Part shown: positions 33,454-41,109 of the stretch, piece by piece
Numbering within the stretch: position 1 is the stretch's first letter
How the letters are laid out: each line of letters starts with the position of its first letter
Source of the DNA: Mycolicibacterium elephantis DSM 44368
GTDB taxonomy: Bacteria; Actinomycetota; Actinomycetes; Mycobacteriales; Mycobacteriaceae
Assembly (NCBI RefSeq): GCF_004014805.1
Contig: NZ_ATDN01000045.1
Span: 1 to 64,000 of the forward strand
Direction of reading: 5' to 3'
DNA: 64,000 bases
Made by a program: the position numbers and the translations under genes
Notes under the pieces: model-generated
Told to the model about the DNA's origin: nothing
The model's database searches: none
Seen by the model: the letters and a program-made list of their open reading frames with translations, nothing else

Positions 33454-34334
33454 CCCCCATCGAGCTCGCTGACGGTGTCGTCGTCGCGGTCGGATCACCC
33501 TGTGACGACGCGACTCTCACCCTGTCTGAGGACGATGGTGATGACCGCCGGGTGATCACCGTGCCGTCGGTGTCCGACGCGCTCGACGAGCTGCGGGAGC
33601 GGTGTGCGCGATGGCCTCAGGCCGCCGCCGTGTGCGACGACGTGCTGCGCGCCCTCGACCCGGCCGCGCCGGTATACGGCGGCGTCATCACCGAATCGCT
33701 GGCCTACTCGACGCTGCAGTCGGGTCGGGAGTTCGCCCGTTGGCTCGCCGAACGCGGACCCGCCGCGCCGGTGGTCATCCCCGAACCGGTTCAGGCCGAG
33801 CGCGTCGACGACATCCTGTACGTGCGGTTCAACCGCCCGCAACGGCACAACGCCTTCTCCACCGATGCCCGCGCCGCGCTGCTGGAGGCACTCGAGGTCG
33901 CCCGGCTCGACTCGTCGGTGCGCGAGGTGGTGCTCTCGGGCAACGGCCCGTCGTTCTGCAGCGGCGGCGATCTCGCCGAGTTCGGCACGTTCGACGACCC
34001 CGCCAGCGCGCATCTGGCGCGGACCCGTCACAGCCCGGCACTGGTGCTGGCCGAACTGACGGCGCGTCTCGGCAAGCGGTGCCGCGCCGAGGTGCACGGT
34101 CAGGTGCTCGGTAGCGGGCTGGAGATGGCGGCGTTCTGCGGCGAGGTGCGGTGTCGCGGCGACGCCGCATTCGGGCTTCCGGAGCTGAGCCTCGGGCTGA
34201 TTCCCGGAGCGGGCGGCACCGTGAGCATCACCCGGCGCATCGGCCGGTGGCGCACCGCGTATCTGGTGCTATCGGGTCGTCGCATCGACTCGCCGACCGC
34301 GCTGCGGTGGGGCCTGATCGACGCCATCGTGTGA
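33450..34334 (+). CDS. Enoyl-CoA hydratase/isomerase (crotonase) with N-terminal extension
   Basis: A 294-residue crotonase-fold protein. The GTG at 33450 forms a 4-bp overlap with the FadD4-like stop. Residues 1-110 are an extension not usual in crotonases; the crotonase domain starts near VDDILYVRFNRPQRHNAFS, with oxyanion-hole segments NGPSFCSGGDLAEFG and GQVLGSGLEMAAFCGEVRC. The usual catalytic glutamate positions are occupied by LPELSLGLIPGAGGTVSI, which retains one Glu. It may hydrate or isomerise an unusual CoA ester. The C-terminus is short, ending at RWGLIDAIV, so the trimerisation helix of classical crotonases is missing or reduced. Confidence 0.82.
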   Translation: MTPIELADGVVVAVGSPCDDATLTLSEDDGDDRRVITVPSVSDALDELRERCARWPQAAAVCDDVLRALDPAAPVYGGVITESLAYSTLQSGREFARWLAERGPAAPVVIPEPVQAERVDDILYVRFNRPQRHNAFSTDARAALLEALEVARLDSSVREVVLSGNGPSFCSGGDLAEFGTFDDPASAHLARTRHSPALVLAELTARLGKRCRAEVHGQVLGSGLEMAAFCGEVRCRGDAAFGLPELSLGLIPGAGGTVSITRRIGRWRTAYLVLSGRRIDSPTALRWGLIDAIV

Positions 34335-34383
34335 TTTCGGCGTGCTTCGTCGTGCTGAACGTGACAAAACACACCGAAATCAC
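34331..34383. terminator. Hairpin between crotonase and GntR gene
   Basis: Arms GTGATTTCGGCGTG (34331-34344) and CACACCGAAATCAC (34370-34383) pair with one G-T position. It lies between convergent stops and overlaps the crotonase stop codon. Confidence 0.7.
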
Positions 34384-35121
34384 TCAGCGGGAGCGGCGCA
34401 GCGTGACGCGGTAGGTGTACTGCTCGGGCAGGAAGTGGCTGACCGACAATTCCACGGGTCTGCCGCCGGCGTCGGTGTACAGCCGATCGACCCGAAGCAT
34501 GGGATGCCCCGGCGCGCAGTCCACCGCGGCGGCGACCACGTCGTCGGCGGGTGCGACGGTGATCCATTGCGCGGCTTCGGCGATCGGCTCGGCCAGATGC
34601 GGCTCGAGCAGGCCGATCACGGTCTGGGTGCCCACCGCGCCGTCGGCCAGCTCGGGCTCGTCGGTCAGCGCGGCAGCGGCCGACGGCACCAGGTGCACGG
34701 TCGTCGACACGAACGGCACCCCGGGGTCGGCCCCGTGCAATCGCCGAAACACCACCGAGAACACCACGTCGTCGTCGAGCCGCAGCCGGCTGGCGGCGTC
34801 GACGTCGACCCGCCTGCGCAGCCCGGACAGCACCTCCATGGTGGTGTCGTCGGACAGGCTCATCAGGTCTTCGATCGACCCGAGCTGGCGCAGGTACCGA
34901 CGACTGGGGTCGCTGGCGTAGGTGCCCTTGCCGGGCACTCGGTACACCATTCCCTCGGCGACCAGGTCCTGAAACGCCCGTCGCACCGTCTGTCGCGACA
35001 AGCCGTGCGCGGCAACCAGTTCCGACTCCGTCGGCAGCCGAGCACCGTCACGGTAGCGGCCGGCGGCGATCTCGTCGCGCAACTTCTCGCGCAGGCTCTG
35101 ATACGCCGGAAGCGGCTTCAC
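34384..35121 (-). CDS. GntR/HutC-family transcriptional regulator
   Basis: A 245-residue regulator. Residues 6-70 are the winged helix (LREKLRDEIAAGRYRDGARL, ESELVAAHGLSRQTVRRAFQ, YRVPGKGTYAS), and the rest is a UTRA ligand domain, here with FVSTTVHLVPSAAAALT and DRLYTDAGGRPVELSVSHFL near the end. Ligand unknown. Its start is one base from the acyl-CoA dehydrogenase stop on the same strand, so it is the second gene of that unit and likely regulates it, probably acting in the divergent region around 36271-36319. Confidence 0.88.
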   Translation of the reverse strand: MKPLPAYQSLREKLRDEIAAGRYRDGARLPTESELVAAHGLSRQTVRRAFQDLVAEGMVYRVPGKGTYASDPSRRYLRQLGSIEDLMSLSDDTTMEVLSGLRRRVDVDAASRLRLDDDVVFSVVFRRLHGADPGVPFVSTTVHLVPSAAAALTDEPELADGAVGTQTVIGLLEPHLAEPIAEAAQWITVAPADDVVAAAVDCAPGHPMLRVDRLYTDAGGRPVELSVSHFLPEQYTYRVTLRRSR

Positions 35122-36270
35122 CTATATCCCGCCCCTGGCGACGAGCTGCCCCGCGATCACATTGCGCTGGATCTCGTTGGTCCCTTCGCCGACGATCATC
35201 AGCGGCGCGTCGCGGAAATACCGCTCGACGTCGAACTCGGTGGAATAGCCGTAACCGCCGTGGATCCGCACGGCGTTCAACGCGATCTCCATGGCGACCT
35301 CGGAAGCGAACAACTTGGCCATGCCCGCCTCCATGTCGCAACGGTCGCCGCTGTCGTACCGTTCGGCGGCATAGCGGGTGAGCTGACGGGCGGCCGTCAG
35401 CTTGGTCGCCATGTCGGCCAGATAGTGGCCGATGGCCTGGTGCTTCCAGATCGGCTGGCCGAAGCTCTCCCGCTCCTGCGCGTAGCGCAACGCGTCCTCC
35501 AGCGCCGCCGTCGCCACCCCGAGTGCGCGCGAGGCCACCTGAATCCGGCCCGTCTCAAGGCCTTTCATCATCTGCGCGAAGCCCTTGCCCGGCTCACCGC
35601 CGAGGACGGCCGAGGCGGGCACGCGACAGTCCTCGAACGTCAGCTCGCAGGACTCCACCCCCTTGTAGCCGAGCTTGGGCAGATCACGCGAGACGATCAG
35701 ACCCGTCGTCCCCGACTCGACCAGCACGACCGAGATGCCCTTGTGTTTGGGCTCGGCGCCGGGATCGGTCTTGCACAGCAGCGCGATCAGCCCGGACCGG
35801 CGGGCGTTGCTGATCCACGTCTTGGACCCGTTGATCGCCAACCCCTCGCCGGGTGAGGGCAGCGCCGTGGTCTTCATGTTCTGCAGGTCCGAGCCGCCGC
35901 CGGGTTCGGTGAGCGCCATCGTCGCCCGCAGTTCACCGGTGGCCATCGGGGGCAGGTAGCGCCGCTTCTGCTCCTCGGTGCCGAACAGGGTGAGCAGCTT
36001 GGCCACCACGGTGTGCCCGCCCATGGCGCCGGCCAGGCTCATCCAGCCGCGCGACAGTTCCTGCGTCACCTCGACGTAGCACGGCATCGACACCGGCGAA
36101 CCGCCGTACTCCTCGGGGATCGCCAGCCCGTAGATGCCGATGCGCTTCATCTGCTCGATCCACGCCTCGGGATAGGCGTTGGCGTGTTCGACCTCGCGGA
36201 CCTGTGGTTTGACGTCACGGTCGATGAATGTCCGCACAGTTTCGACCAGCATCGTTTCTTCGGCGTTCAT
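35122..36270 (-). CDS. Acyl-CoA dehydrogenase (FadE type)
   Basis: A 382-residue acyl-CoA dehydrogenase, an FAD enzyme for the first step of beta-oxidation. Typical segments are GIYGLAIPEEYGGSPVSMPC, RATMALTEPGGGSDLQNMKT (FAD contact), TWISNARRSGLIALLCKTD, and the C-terminal GYGYSTEFDVERYFRDA with IVGEGTNEIQRNVIAGQL. The catalytic base would be the Glu of the GEGTNEIQ stretch. ATG 36270 is preferred to an upstream GTG at 36288. Its closest counterpart by position is fadE3 (Rv0215c). It is co-transcribed with the GntR gene and divergent from the hotdog gene, with starts only 32-50 bp apart. Confidence 0.9.
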   Translation of the reverse strand: MNAEETMLVETVRTFIDRDVKPQVREVEHANAYPEAWIEQMKRIGIYGLAIPEEYGGSPVSMPCYVEVTQELSRGWMSLAGAMGGHTVVAKLLTLFGTEEQKRRYLPPMATGELRATMALTEPGGGSDLQNMKTTALPSPGEGLAINGSKTWISNARRSGLIALLCKTDPGAEPKHKGISVVLVESGTTGLIVSRDLPKLGYKGVESCELTFEDCRVPASAVLGGEPGKGFAQMMKGLETGRIQVASRALGVATAALEDALRYAQERESFGQPIWKHQAIGHYLADMATKLTAARQLTRYAAERYDSGDRCDMEAGMAKLFASEVAMEIALNAVRIHGGYGYSTEFDVERYFRDAPLMIVGEGTNEIQRNVIAGQLVARGGI

Positions 36271-36301
36271 GTACGGCCATATTGACACTTTGTGCGGCCC
36301 A

Positions 36302-37294
36302 ATGACAACATGTGCAGCCGTGAGCGGGCCCTTCTTCGACGATCTTCACGTCGGTCAGGTCTTCGACACCGCGCCCTCGATGACGTTGACGCCGGGTGCG
36401 GCGGCCGTGCACCAGTCGATCGTCGGCGATCGCCTGCGGCTGGCCCTGGACGCCGAGCTGGCCACGGCGGTGATCGGCGCGTCCGCCCCGCTGGCCCATC
36501 CGGCGCTGGTCTGCGACGTGGCCATCGGTCAGACCACGCTGGTCACCCAGCGGGTGAAGGCCAACCTGTTCTACCGCGGGCTGAGGTTTCACCGGTTCCC
36601 TGTCATCGGCGACACGTTGTTCACCCGCACCGAGGTGGTGGGGCTGAAGCAGAACTCCGCCAAGCCCGGCCGCGCCCCGACGGGGCTGGCGGCGCTGCGG
36701 ATGACCACGGTCGACCACGTCGGCCGCCTGGTGCTCGACTTCTACCGCTGCGCGATGCTGCCGTTGCGCGACGGCGCCCCCGACACCGGCCACGCCGACG
36801 ACCTGTCGACGATCGGCACCGTCGAACCGCAACTGCCCGACCCCACGGCCGACTGGGACGCCGACGCCTACCGCGCCAAGGTGCCGGGCGCCCACTTCGA
36901 CCCGGGCGTCGCGGGCACGGTGTTGCACAGCTCGGCCGACGTGGTCAGCAGCGCGCCGGAACTCGCCCGGCTGACGTTGAACATCGCTGCCACACACCAT
37001 GACTCGAGAGTGGCCGGCAAACGGCTGGTGTACGGCGGGCACACCATCGGCCTGGCCCTGGCTCAAATCACCCGGCTGCTGCCCAATCTCGTGACCGTGC
37101 TCGGCTGGCAGTCGTGCGATCACACCGGCCCGGTGCACGAGGGCGACACCCTCTACAGCGAGCTGCACATCGAGGGCGCAGAACCGTTGCCCGCCGGCCG
37201 GGGCGGGGTGCTGAGACTGCGCTCGCTGGTCTATGCCGCCGGTGAGCCGGACCAGCAGGTGCTGGACTGGCGGTTCACTGCGCTGCAGTTTTAG
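36302..37294 (+). CDS. Double-hotdog (R-hydratase-like) protein, Rv0216-like
   Basis: A protein of 330 residues (ATG 36302) or 324 (GTG 36320, beginning VSGPFFDDLHVGQVF, which fits the conserved start better). It contains two hotdog folds in tandem, like M. tuberculosis Rv0216: the first half has PALVCDVAIGQTTLVTQRVK and LFYRGLRFHRFPVIGDTLFT, the second has LTLNIAATHHDSRVAGKRLV, YGGHTIGLALAQITRLLPNL and TGPVHEGDTLYSELHIEGAE. The family resembles MaoC-type dehydratases, but the activity of Rv0216 was unclear to me and the full catalytic dyad cannot be confirmed by eye. Its neighbours are lipid genes, so a CoA-ester substrate is likely. Confidence 0.82.
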   Translation: MTTCAAVSGPFFDDLHVGQVFDTAPSMTLTPGAAAVHQSIVGDRLRLALDAELATAVIGASAPLAHPALVCDVAIGQTTLVTQRVKANLFYRGLRFHRFPVIGDTLFTRTEVVGLKQNSAKPGRAPTGLAALRMTTVDHVGRLVLDFYRCAMLPLRDGAPDTGHADDLSTIGTVEPQLPDPTADWDADAYRAKVPGAHFDPGVAGTVLHSSADVVSSAPELARLTLNIAATHHDSRVAGKRLVYGGHTIGLALAQITRLLPNLVTVLGWQSCDHTGPVHEGDTLYSELHIEGAEPLPAGRGGVLRLRSLVYAAGEPDQQVLDWRFTALQF

Positions 37295-37323
37295 CCCGAA
37301 CCGCGCCCCCGCGTGGGCGACGG

Positions 37324-38466
37324 ATGAGCCGCAACCACAATGGGGTTATGGCCTCTCTGGTCGTCCCGCTCGCCTTGCTGTCCCGGGCACGGCGGGTGGC
37401 CGAGGCGTTCGGTGCGCTCACCGGTGTCGGGGTCGACGCCGGCGAGCTTGTCGCGGGCCGGGCCACGATGCTCGGTCTCGCGCCGAAGGGCCGCGTCTCC
37501 GCGGGCGGCGCGACGCACCTGATGCCCAGCCGCGACGACGGCTGGTGCGCGCTGACCCTGTCGCGTCCCGACGACGTCGAGGCCGTTCCCGCGCTGCTGC
37601 AGCGCGACACCGTCGACGACGACCCGTGGCCGGCCGTGCACCGGTGGGTCGCGGCGAACGACGCCGCCGACGTCACCGAACGTGCCCGGCTCCTGGGCCT
37701 GCCGGTCGCCGCGCTCGGCGAGACGCCCGCCGGACCGCCGCGGCGCTATCCGTTCGGCGCGGCCACGACGCCCCGCGGCCCGGCGGGCCTGCTGGTCGCA
37801 GACCTGTCGTCGATGTGGGCGGGCCCGCTGTGCGGACAGTTGTTGGCGCGGGCCGGCGCCACCGTCGTCAAGGTCGAGAGCGTCGCCCGGCCCGACGGCG
37901 CCCGGTCCGGCCCGTCCGCCTTCTTCGACTGGATGAACCACGGAAAGCTTTCCTACGCCGCCGATTTCGACCGACCGGGCCCGCTGAAGGCGTTGCTGTC
38001 GGCCGCGGACGTCGTGATCGAGTCGTCGCGCCCGGCCGCGCTGGCCCGACGCGGGCTCGGGCCGACCGATGTGCAGCCGCGGGACGGTCGGGTGTGGCTG
38101 CGGATCACCGGACACGGTACCGAGGGCGACCGGGCGAACTGGGTGGCGTTCGGCGACGATGCCGCGGTGTCGGGATGTCTGATCGGCGGGACACCCGCGG
38201 ACCCGGTGTTCTGCGGTGACGCCATCGCCGATCCCCTGACCGGTTTGCAGGCCGCGCTCACCGTCGCCGAATCGCTGCGCGACGGCGGCGGTGAGCTGAT
38301 CGAGATGTCCATGGCCGCCGTCGCCGCGAGCTACGCCGAACTGCCCGATGACGGTGAAACCCAGTGCACGGCAACGCCTCAGCCGAGCGGGCCGGCGGCA
38401 CCCCTGGGCGCCGACAACGCCGCCGTCGAGCAGATGCTGGCCGACTGGGGGCTCGCCTCGTGCTGA
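37324..38466 (+). CDS. CaiB/BaiF (class III) CoA-transferase family protein
   Basis: A 380-residue class III CoA-transferase-like protein. LLVADLSSMWAGPLCGQLLA, followed by RAGATVVKVES, is the family's N-terminal CoA-binding signature, and FFDWMNHGKLSYAADF is the FxxxNxGK motif. Unusually, about 150 residues precede the signature, containing weakly conserved helices, so this may be a split-domain or permuted member. A second start at 37348 would trim eight residues. The stop overlaps the amidohydrolase start by 7 bp. The pair could belong to a catabolic route where an acyl group is moved to CoA and a cyclic amide is opened; substrate unknown. Confidence 0.78.
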   Translation: MSRNHNGVMASLVVPLALLSRARRVAEAFGALTGVGVDAGELVAGRATMLGLAPKGRVSAGGATHLMPSRDDGWCALTLSRPDDVEAVPALLQRDTVDDDPWPAVHRWVAANDAADVTERARLLGLPVAALGETPAGPPRRYPFGAATTPRGPAGLLVADLSSMWAGPLCGQLLARAGATVVKVESVARPDGARSGPSAFFDWMNHGKLSYAADFDRPGPLKALLSAADVVIESSRPAALARRGLGPTDVQPRDGRVWLRITGHGTEGDRANWVAFGDDAAVSGCLIGGTPADPVFCGDAIADPLTGLQAALTVAESLRDGGGELIEMSMAAVAASYAELPDDGETQCTATPQPSGPAAPLGADNAAVEQMLADWGLASC

Positions 38467-39764
38467 TCCAGCGGGCCGCGTTGCTGAACGGGGACATCGT
38501 CGACATCCGAGTCACCGACCGCATCGTCGCCCTCGACGAGCAGTTGGATCCCCGCGCGGGCGAACAGGTTTACGATGCCGCGGGCGGAACCGTCATCCCC
38601 GGTCTGCACGACCATCACGTCCATCTGCGGTCGGCGGCCGCGGCGCTGACGTCGATCCGGGTCGGTCCCGGCGACGTGCACAGCCCCGCGGACCTGGCCC
38701 GGGTACTGGCCGAAGCCGACGTCGGCGCCGACGGATGGATCAGGGCCGTTGGCTACCACGAGGCGGTCGCGGGGCCGCTGGACCGCACGCTGCTCGACGA
38801 GCTTTCCCCGGCGGTTCCGGTACGCGTCCAACACCGCAGCGGGGTGCTGTGGACGTTGAACTCGGCGGGTCTCGCCCGTGTCGGGCAGCCCGACCACCCC
38901 GACGGCCGGTTGCGAAGTTCCGATCCGACCTGGTCGGAAACGTTGCAGCGCAAGGAAACCGGATTGGCGGAGGTCAGCGCGCAGCTGTGCGCCCGCGGTG
39001 TCACGGGCGTCACCGACGCCACGCCGGATCTCGACGCCGAGGACGTCGTGAAGCTGGTGCTCGCACACCGCCGCGGCGAGCTGCGCCAGCGGGTGCACTG
39101 CCTGACCCCCGGCAAGCGGATCCTGCACGACACCGATCTCGACCTCGACGAGCTCACAGCCTGGATCGCCGCACGGCACGCCGACGACGTCGCGATCGCC
39201 GTGCACTGCGTGACCGCGCCACAACTGGTGGTCACCCTGTCTGCGCTGCAGACGGCGGGCACGCACCCGCGCGACCGCATCGAGCACGCGGCGGTGGTGC
39301 CCGACGAGACCCTGCCGCAGCTCGCCGAGTGCGGGGTCACGGTCGTGACGCAACCGAACTTCGTCGTCGAGCGCGGCGACCAGTACCTCGACGACGTGCC
39401 CGCCGCCGAACATCACGAGCTGTGGCGGGTCGCCTCGCTGCTGCACGCCGGCGTGCCGGTGGCGCTGTCCACCGACATGCCGTTCGGCGACGGCGACCCG
39501 TGGCGGGCCATGCGCGCCGCGGTACACCGCACGACGGGCAGCGGCGCGGTGCTCGGCGCGGACGAACGCGTCTCCGCCGAGGCCGCGCTGAGCATGTTCT
39601 TCGGCACGCCGCAGCGTCCGACGGCGCCCAGGACCGTCGACGTGGGCCAACCGGCCGACCTGGTGGTGCTGTCCGCGCCGCCCGGCGAGGTGCGAGGCGA
39701 ACTCGACGCCGACCTGGTGGCCGCCACGCTGATCGCGGGCGAGATGGTTTACGAGCGCGGCTGA
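38460..39764 (+). CDS. Amidohydrolase-superfamily metal hydrolase
   Basis: A 434-residue metal-dependent hydrolase of the amidohydrolase_3/imidazolonepropionase type. The metal ligands are visible in order: HDHHVHLRS after GTVIPGL, His in VAIAVHCVTAPQL, His in DRIEHAAVV, and Asp in ALSTDMPFGDGDP. The C-terminal small beta domain ends PADLVVLSAPPGEV and AGEMVYERG. The GTG at 38460 overlaps the CoA-transferase stop by 7 bp. It probably hydrolyses a cyclic amide or an aryl/alkyl amide; nothing tells which. It faces the phosphonate regulator gene tail to tail with only 7 bp between stops. Confidence 0.83.
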   Translation: MLIQRAALLNGDIVDIRVTDRIVALDEQLDPRAGEQVYDAAGGTVIPGLHDHHVHLRSAAAALTSIRVGPGDVHSPADLARVLAEADVGADGWIRAVGYHEAVAGPLDRTLLDELSPAVPVRVQHRSGVLWTLNSAGLARVGQPDHPDGRLRSSDPTWSETLQRKETGLAEVSAQLCARGVTGVTDATPDLDAEDVVKLVLAHRRGELRQRVHCLTPGKRILHDTDLDLDELTAWIAARHADDVAIAVHCVTAPQLVVTLSALQTAGTHPRDRIEHAAVVPDETLPQLAECGVTVVTQPNFVVERGDQYLDDVPAAEHHELWRVASLLHAGVPVALSTDMPFGDGDPWRAMRAAVHRTTGSGAVLGADERVSAEAALSMFFGTPQRPTAPRTVDVGQPADLVVLSAPPGEVRGELDADLVAATLIAGEMVYERG

Positions 39765-39771
39765 GCCACCG

Positions 39772-40476
39772 TCACGTCAGGACCGCTTCGAAAGCCACCC
39801 GGTCGCCGCGAAACAGGGCACGCACCAACTCGATTGGGACGCCGCCGGTATCGACCGAGCGGCGGTTCAACAACAGCATCGGCATGGCGGTCGTCGTTTC
39901 GAGCAGCGCGGCCTCGCGGGGCGACGGCAGAACCGTTTCGATGCGCTCCACCGCGGAACCGAACTCCACACCCGCGGCGTTGATGGCGGCGTACAGAGAG
40001 GTGGCGGGGTCGAAGGTGTCGGCAAACCCCGCGAAGCGGCACTTCGGGAGATAGGTGCTTTCCAGGCCGATCCGCTTTCCGTCGGCGAGCAACACCCGTT
40101 CCAGGTGCATCACAGGTGCGCCGATCGAAATCGCCAGCGCGTCGGCCATATCCGGCGATGCCGCGATGTCCTCCCATGTCACCAGCAGCCTGCCGGGGGT
40201 GCGTCCCCGCTCGCGGGCGCCTTCGGTGTATGACCGCAGCGACAGCGGCTGGACGAGTTTCGGCTGCGCGACCACCGTCCCGCGTCCGCGGCGTTCGATG
40301 CGACCTTCCACCAGCAGCTCGTGCAGCGCCTGGCGGACGGTCTCCCGCGACACCGCGAACCGCACGGCGAGTTCGCGCTCCGAAGGAACGGCGTCGCCCT
40401 CGGCGAGTTCAGCCAGGATGGCGTCGATACCCGTGCGCACCAAGTACGGCTTCGGCGGCCGCTGCGGAGCGCTCAT
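39772..40476 (-). CDS. phnF: GntR/UTRA repressor, PhnF-like
   Basis: A 234-residue HutC-subfamily regulator. The winged helix has EGDAVPSERELAVRFAVSRE and TVRQALHELLVEGRIERRGR followed by GTVVAQPKLVQPLSLRSY; the UTRA domain carries HLERVLLADGKRIGLESTYL and ends LVRALFRGDRVAFEAVL. ATG 40476 is preferred over a TTG at 40485. Its ATG overlaps the stop of the PhnZ-like gene (ATGA), so the two form an operon. The divergent promoter carries a palindrome that equals the operator I recall for M. smegmatis PhnF, so this protein very likely represses both arms of the phosphonate cluster and itself. Confidence 0.87.
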   Translation of the reverse strand: MSAPQRPPKPYLVRTGIDAILAELAEGDAVPSERELAVRFAVSRETVRQALHELLVEGRIERRGRGTVVAQPKLVQPLSLRSYTEGARERGRTPGRLLVTWEDIAASPDMADALAISIGAPVMHLERVLLADGKRIGLESTYLPKCRFAGFADTFDPATSLYAAINAAGVEFGSAVERIETVLPSPREAALLETTTAMPMLLLNRRSVDTGGVPIELVRALFRGDRVAFEAVLT

Positions 40477-41000
40477 CGTGAACAACGTTTCGCCAGAACA
40501 CGTTCCGCGACGCCGAGCACGTCCCGAATCGACACGGCCACACCATGGGGGTCCTTGGCCGCGTCGTCATAGCGACGTAGCCGCAATGCGTCCGACCACC
40601 AGGGGTGACCGACGAGAACGGGGTCGGCGCCCGGGCCGCCCTGGTGCTGCAGGGTGTCGGCCGAGACCTCCGAAAGTGTGGCCGCGTAACCGGGCACCGT
40701 GGCGGCCAGAAACCGCTTCGCGGCGACGTGCGCGCCCGCCAGCCAGCCGACGCGTTCACCGAACCTCGGCGACAGCCAGTCGCGGGCGACGCGGTCGTGG
40801 TGTGTGGCGGCCACATCGCCGAACAGCGGACTGTGTGCCAGGTCGTGCAACGCCGCAGCGAGCACCAACTCGTCGTCGGCGCCGTCGGCGAACGCCTGCG
40901 TCGCCGACTGCAGGGCGTGATCGAGTTCGTCGACCGCGTCCTCGTCCCAGACACCGCGCAGGGAACGTAGCAGTGCGTGCACCTCGTCGAGAGTGTTCAC
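40473..41000 (-). CDS. PhnZ-like HD-domain oxygenase of phosphonate operons
   Basis: A 175-residue HD-domain protein of the family that includes PhnZ, a mixed-valent di-iron oxygenase splitting a 2-amino-1-hydroxyphosphonate into glycine and phosphate. Metal ligands are in place: ELDHALQSA, ALHDLAH (HD pair), THHDRVARDWL and AGAHVAAKRFL, and the family block LQHQGGPGAD ... DALRLRRYDDAAKDP. The tyrosine and glutamate that PhnZ uses to gate the active site (Tyr24, Glu27 by memory) line up with Trp and Asp here (VWDED before ELDH), so the substrate may differ. GTG 41000 leads; TACTGT on the minus strand at 41008-41013 is a suitable -10 for a leaderless transcript. It is co-transcribed with the PhnF-like gene. 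Confidence 0.85.
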   Translation of the reverse strand: MNTLDEVHALLRSLRGVWDEDAVDELDHALQSATQAFADGADDELVLAAALHDLAHSPLFGDVAATHHDRVARDWLSPRFGERVGWLAGAHVAAKRFLAATVPGYAATLSEVSADTLQHQGGPGADPVLVGHPWWSDALRLRRYDDAAKDPHGVAVSIRDVLGVAERVLAKRCSR

Positions 41001-41018
41001 GCCCGGCACAGTACCCGA

Positions 41019-41036
41019 AATTGGTCTATACCAATT
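41019..41036. promoter_or_regulatory. PhnF-type operator in divergent promoter
   Basis: AATTGGTCTATACCAATT: perfect 7-base arms around CTAT. The inner 12 bases TGGTCTATACCA read TGGTATAGACCA on the other strand, the sequence I recall as the PhnF site of M. smegmatis. It lies at the -35 position for both a minus-strand promoter (-10 at 41008-41013, start codon 41000) and a plus-strand promoter (TAACCT at 41039-41044), so one bound dimer could silence both arms. Confidence 0.85.
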
Positions 41037-41109
41037 CTTAACCTGTTGTTCTGCAAGGTAACACTCACGCGTCGGACCCGGGTTCCCCCGAGCCGGAAGG
41101 GTTCGCGCT

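Noticed and set aside
37324..39764. CoA-transferase and amidohydrolase as part of the phosphonate cluster
   Set aside because: They run toward the phnF-like gene, have no PhnF-type operator upstream and no enzymatic step that fits; they are better treated as a separate unit.
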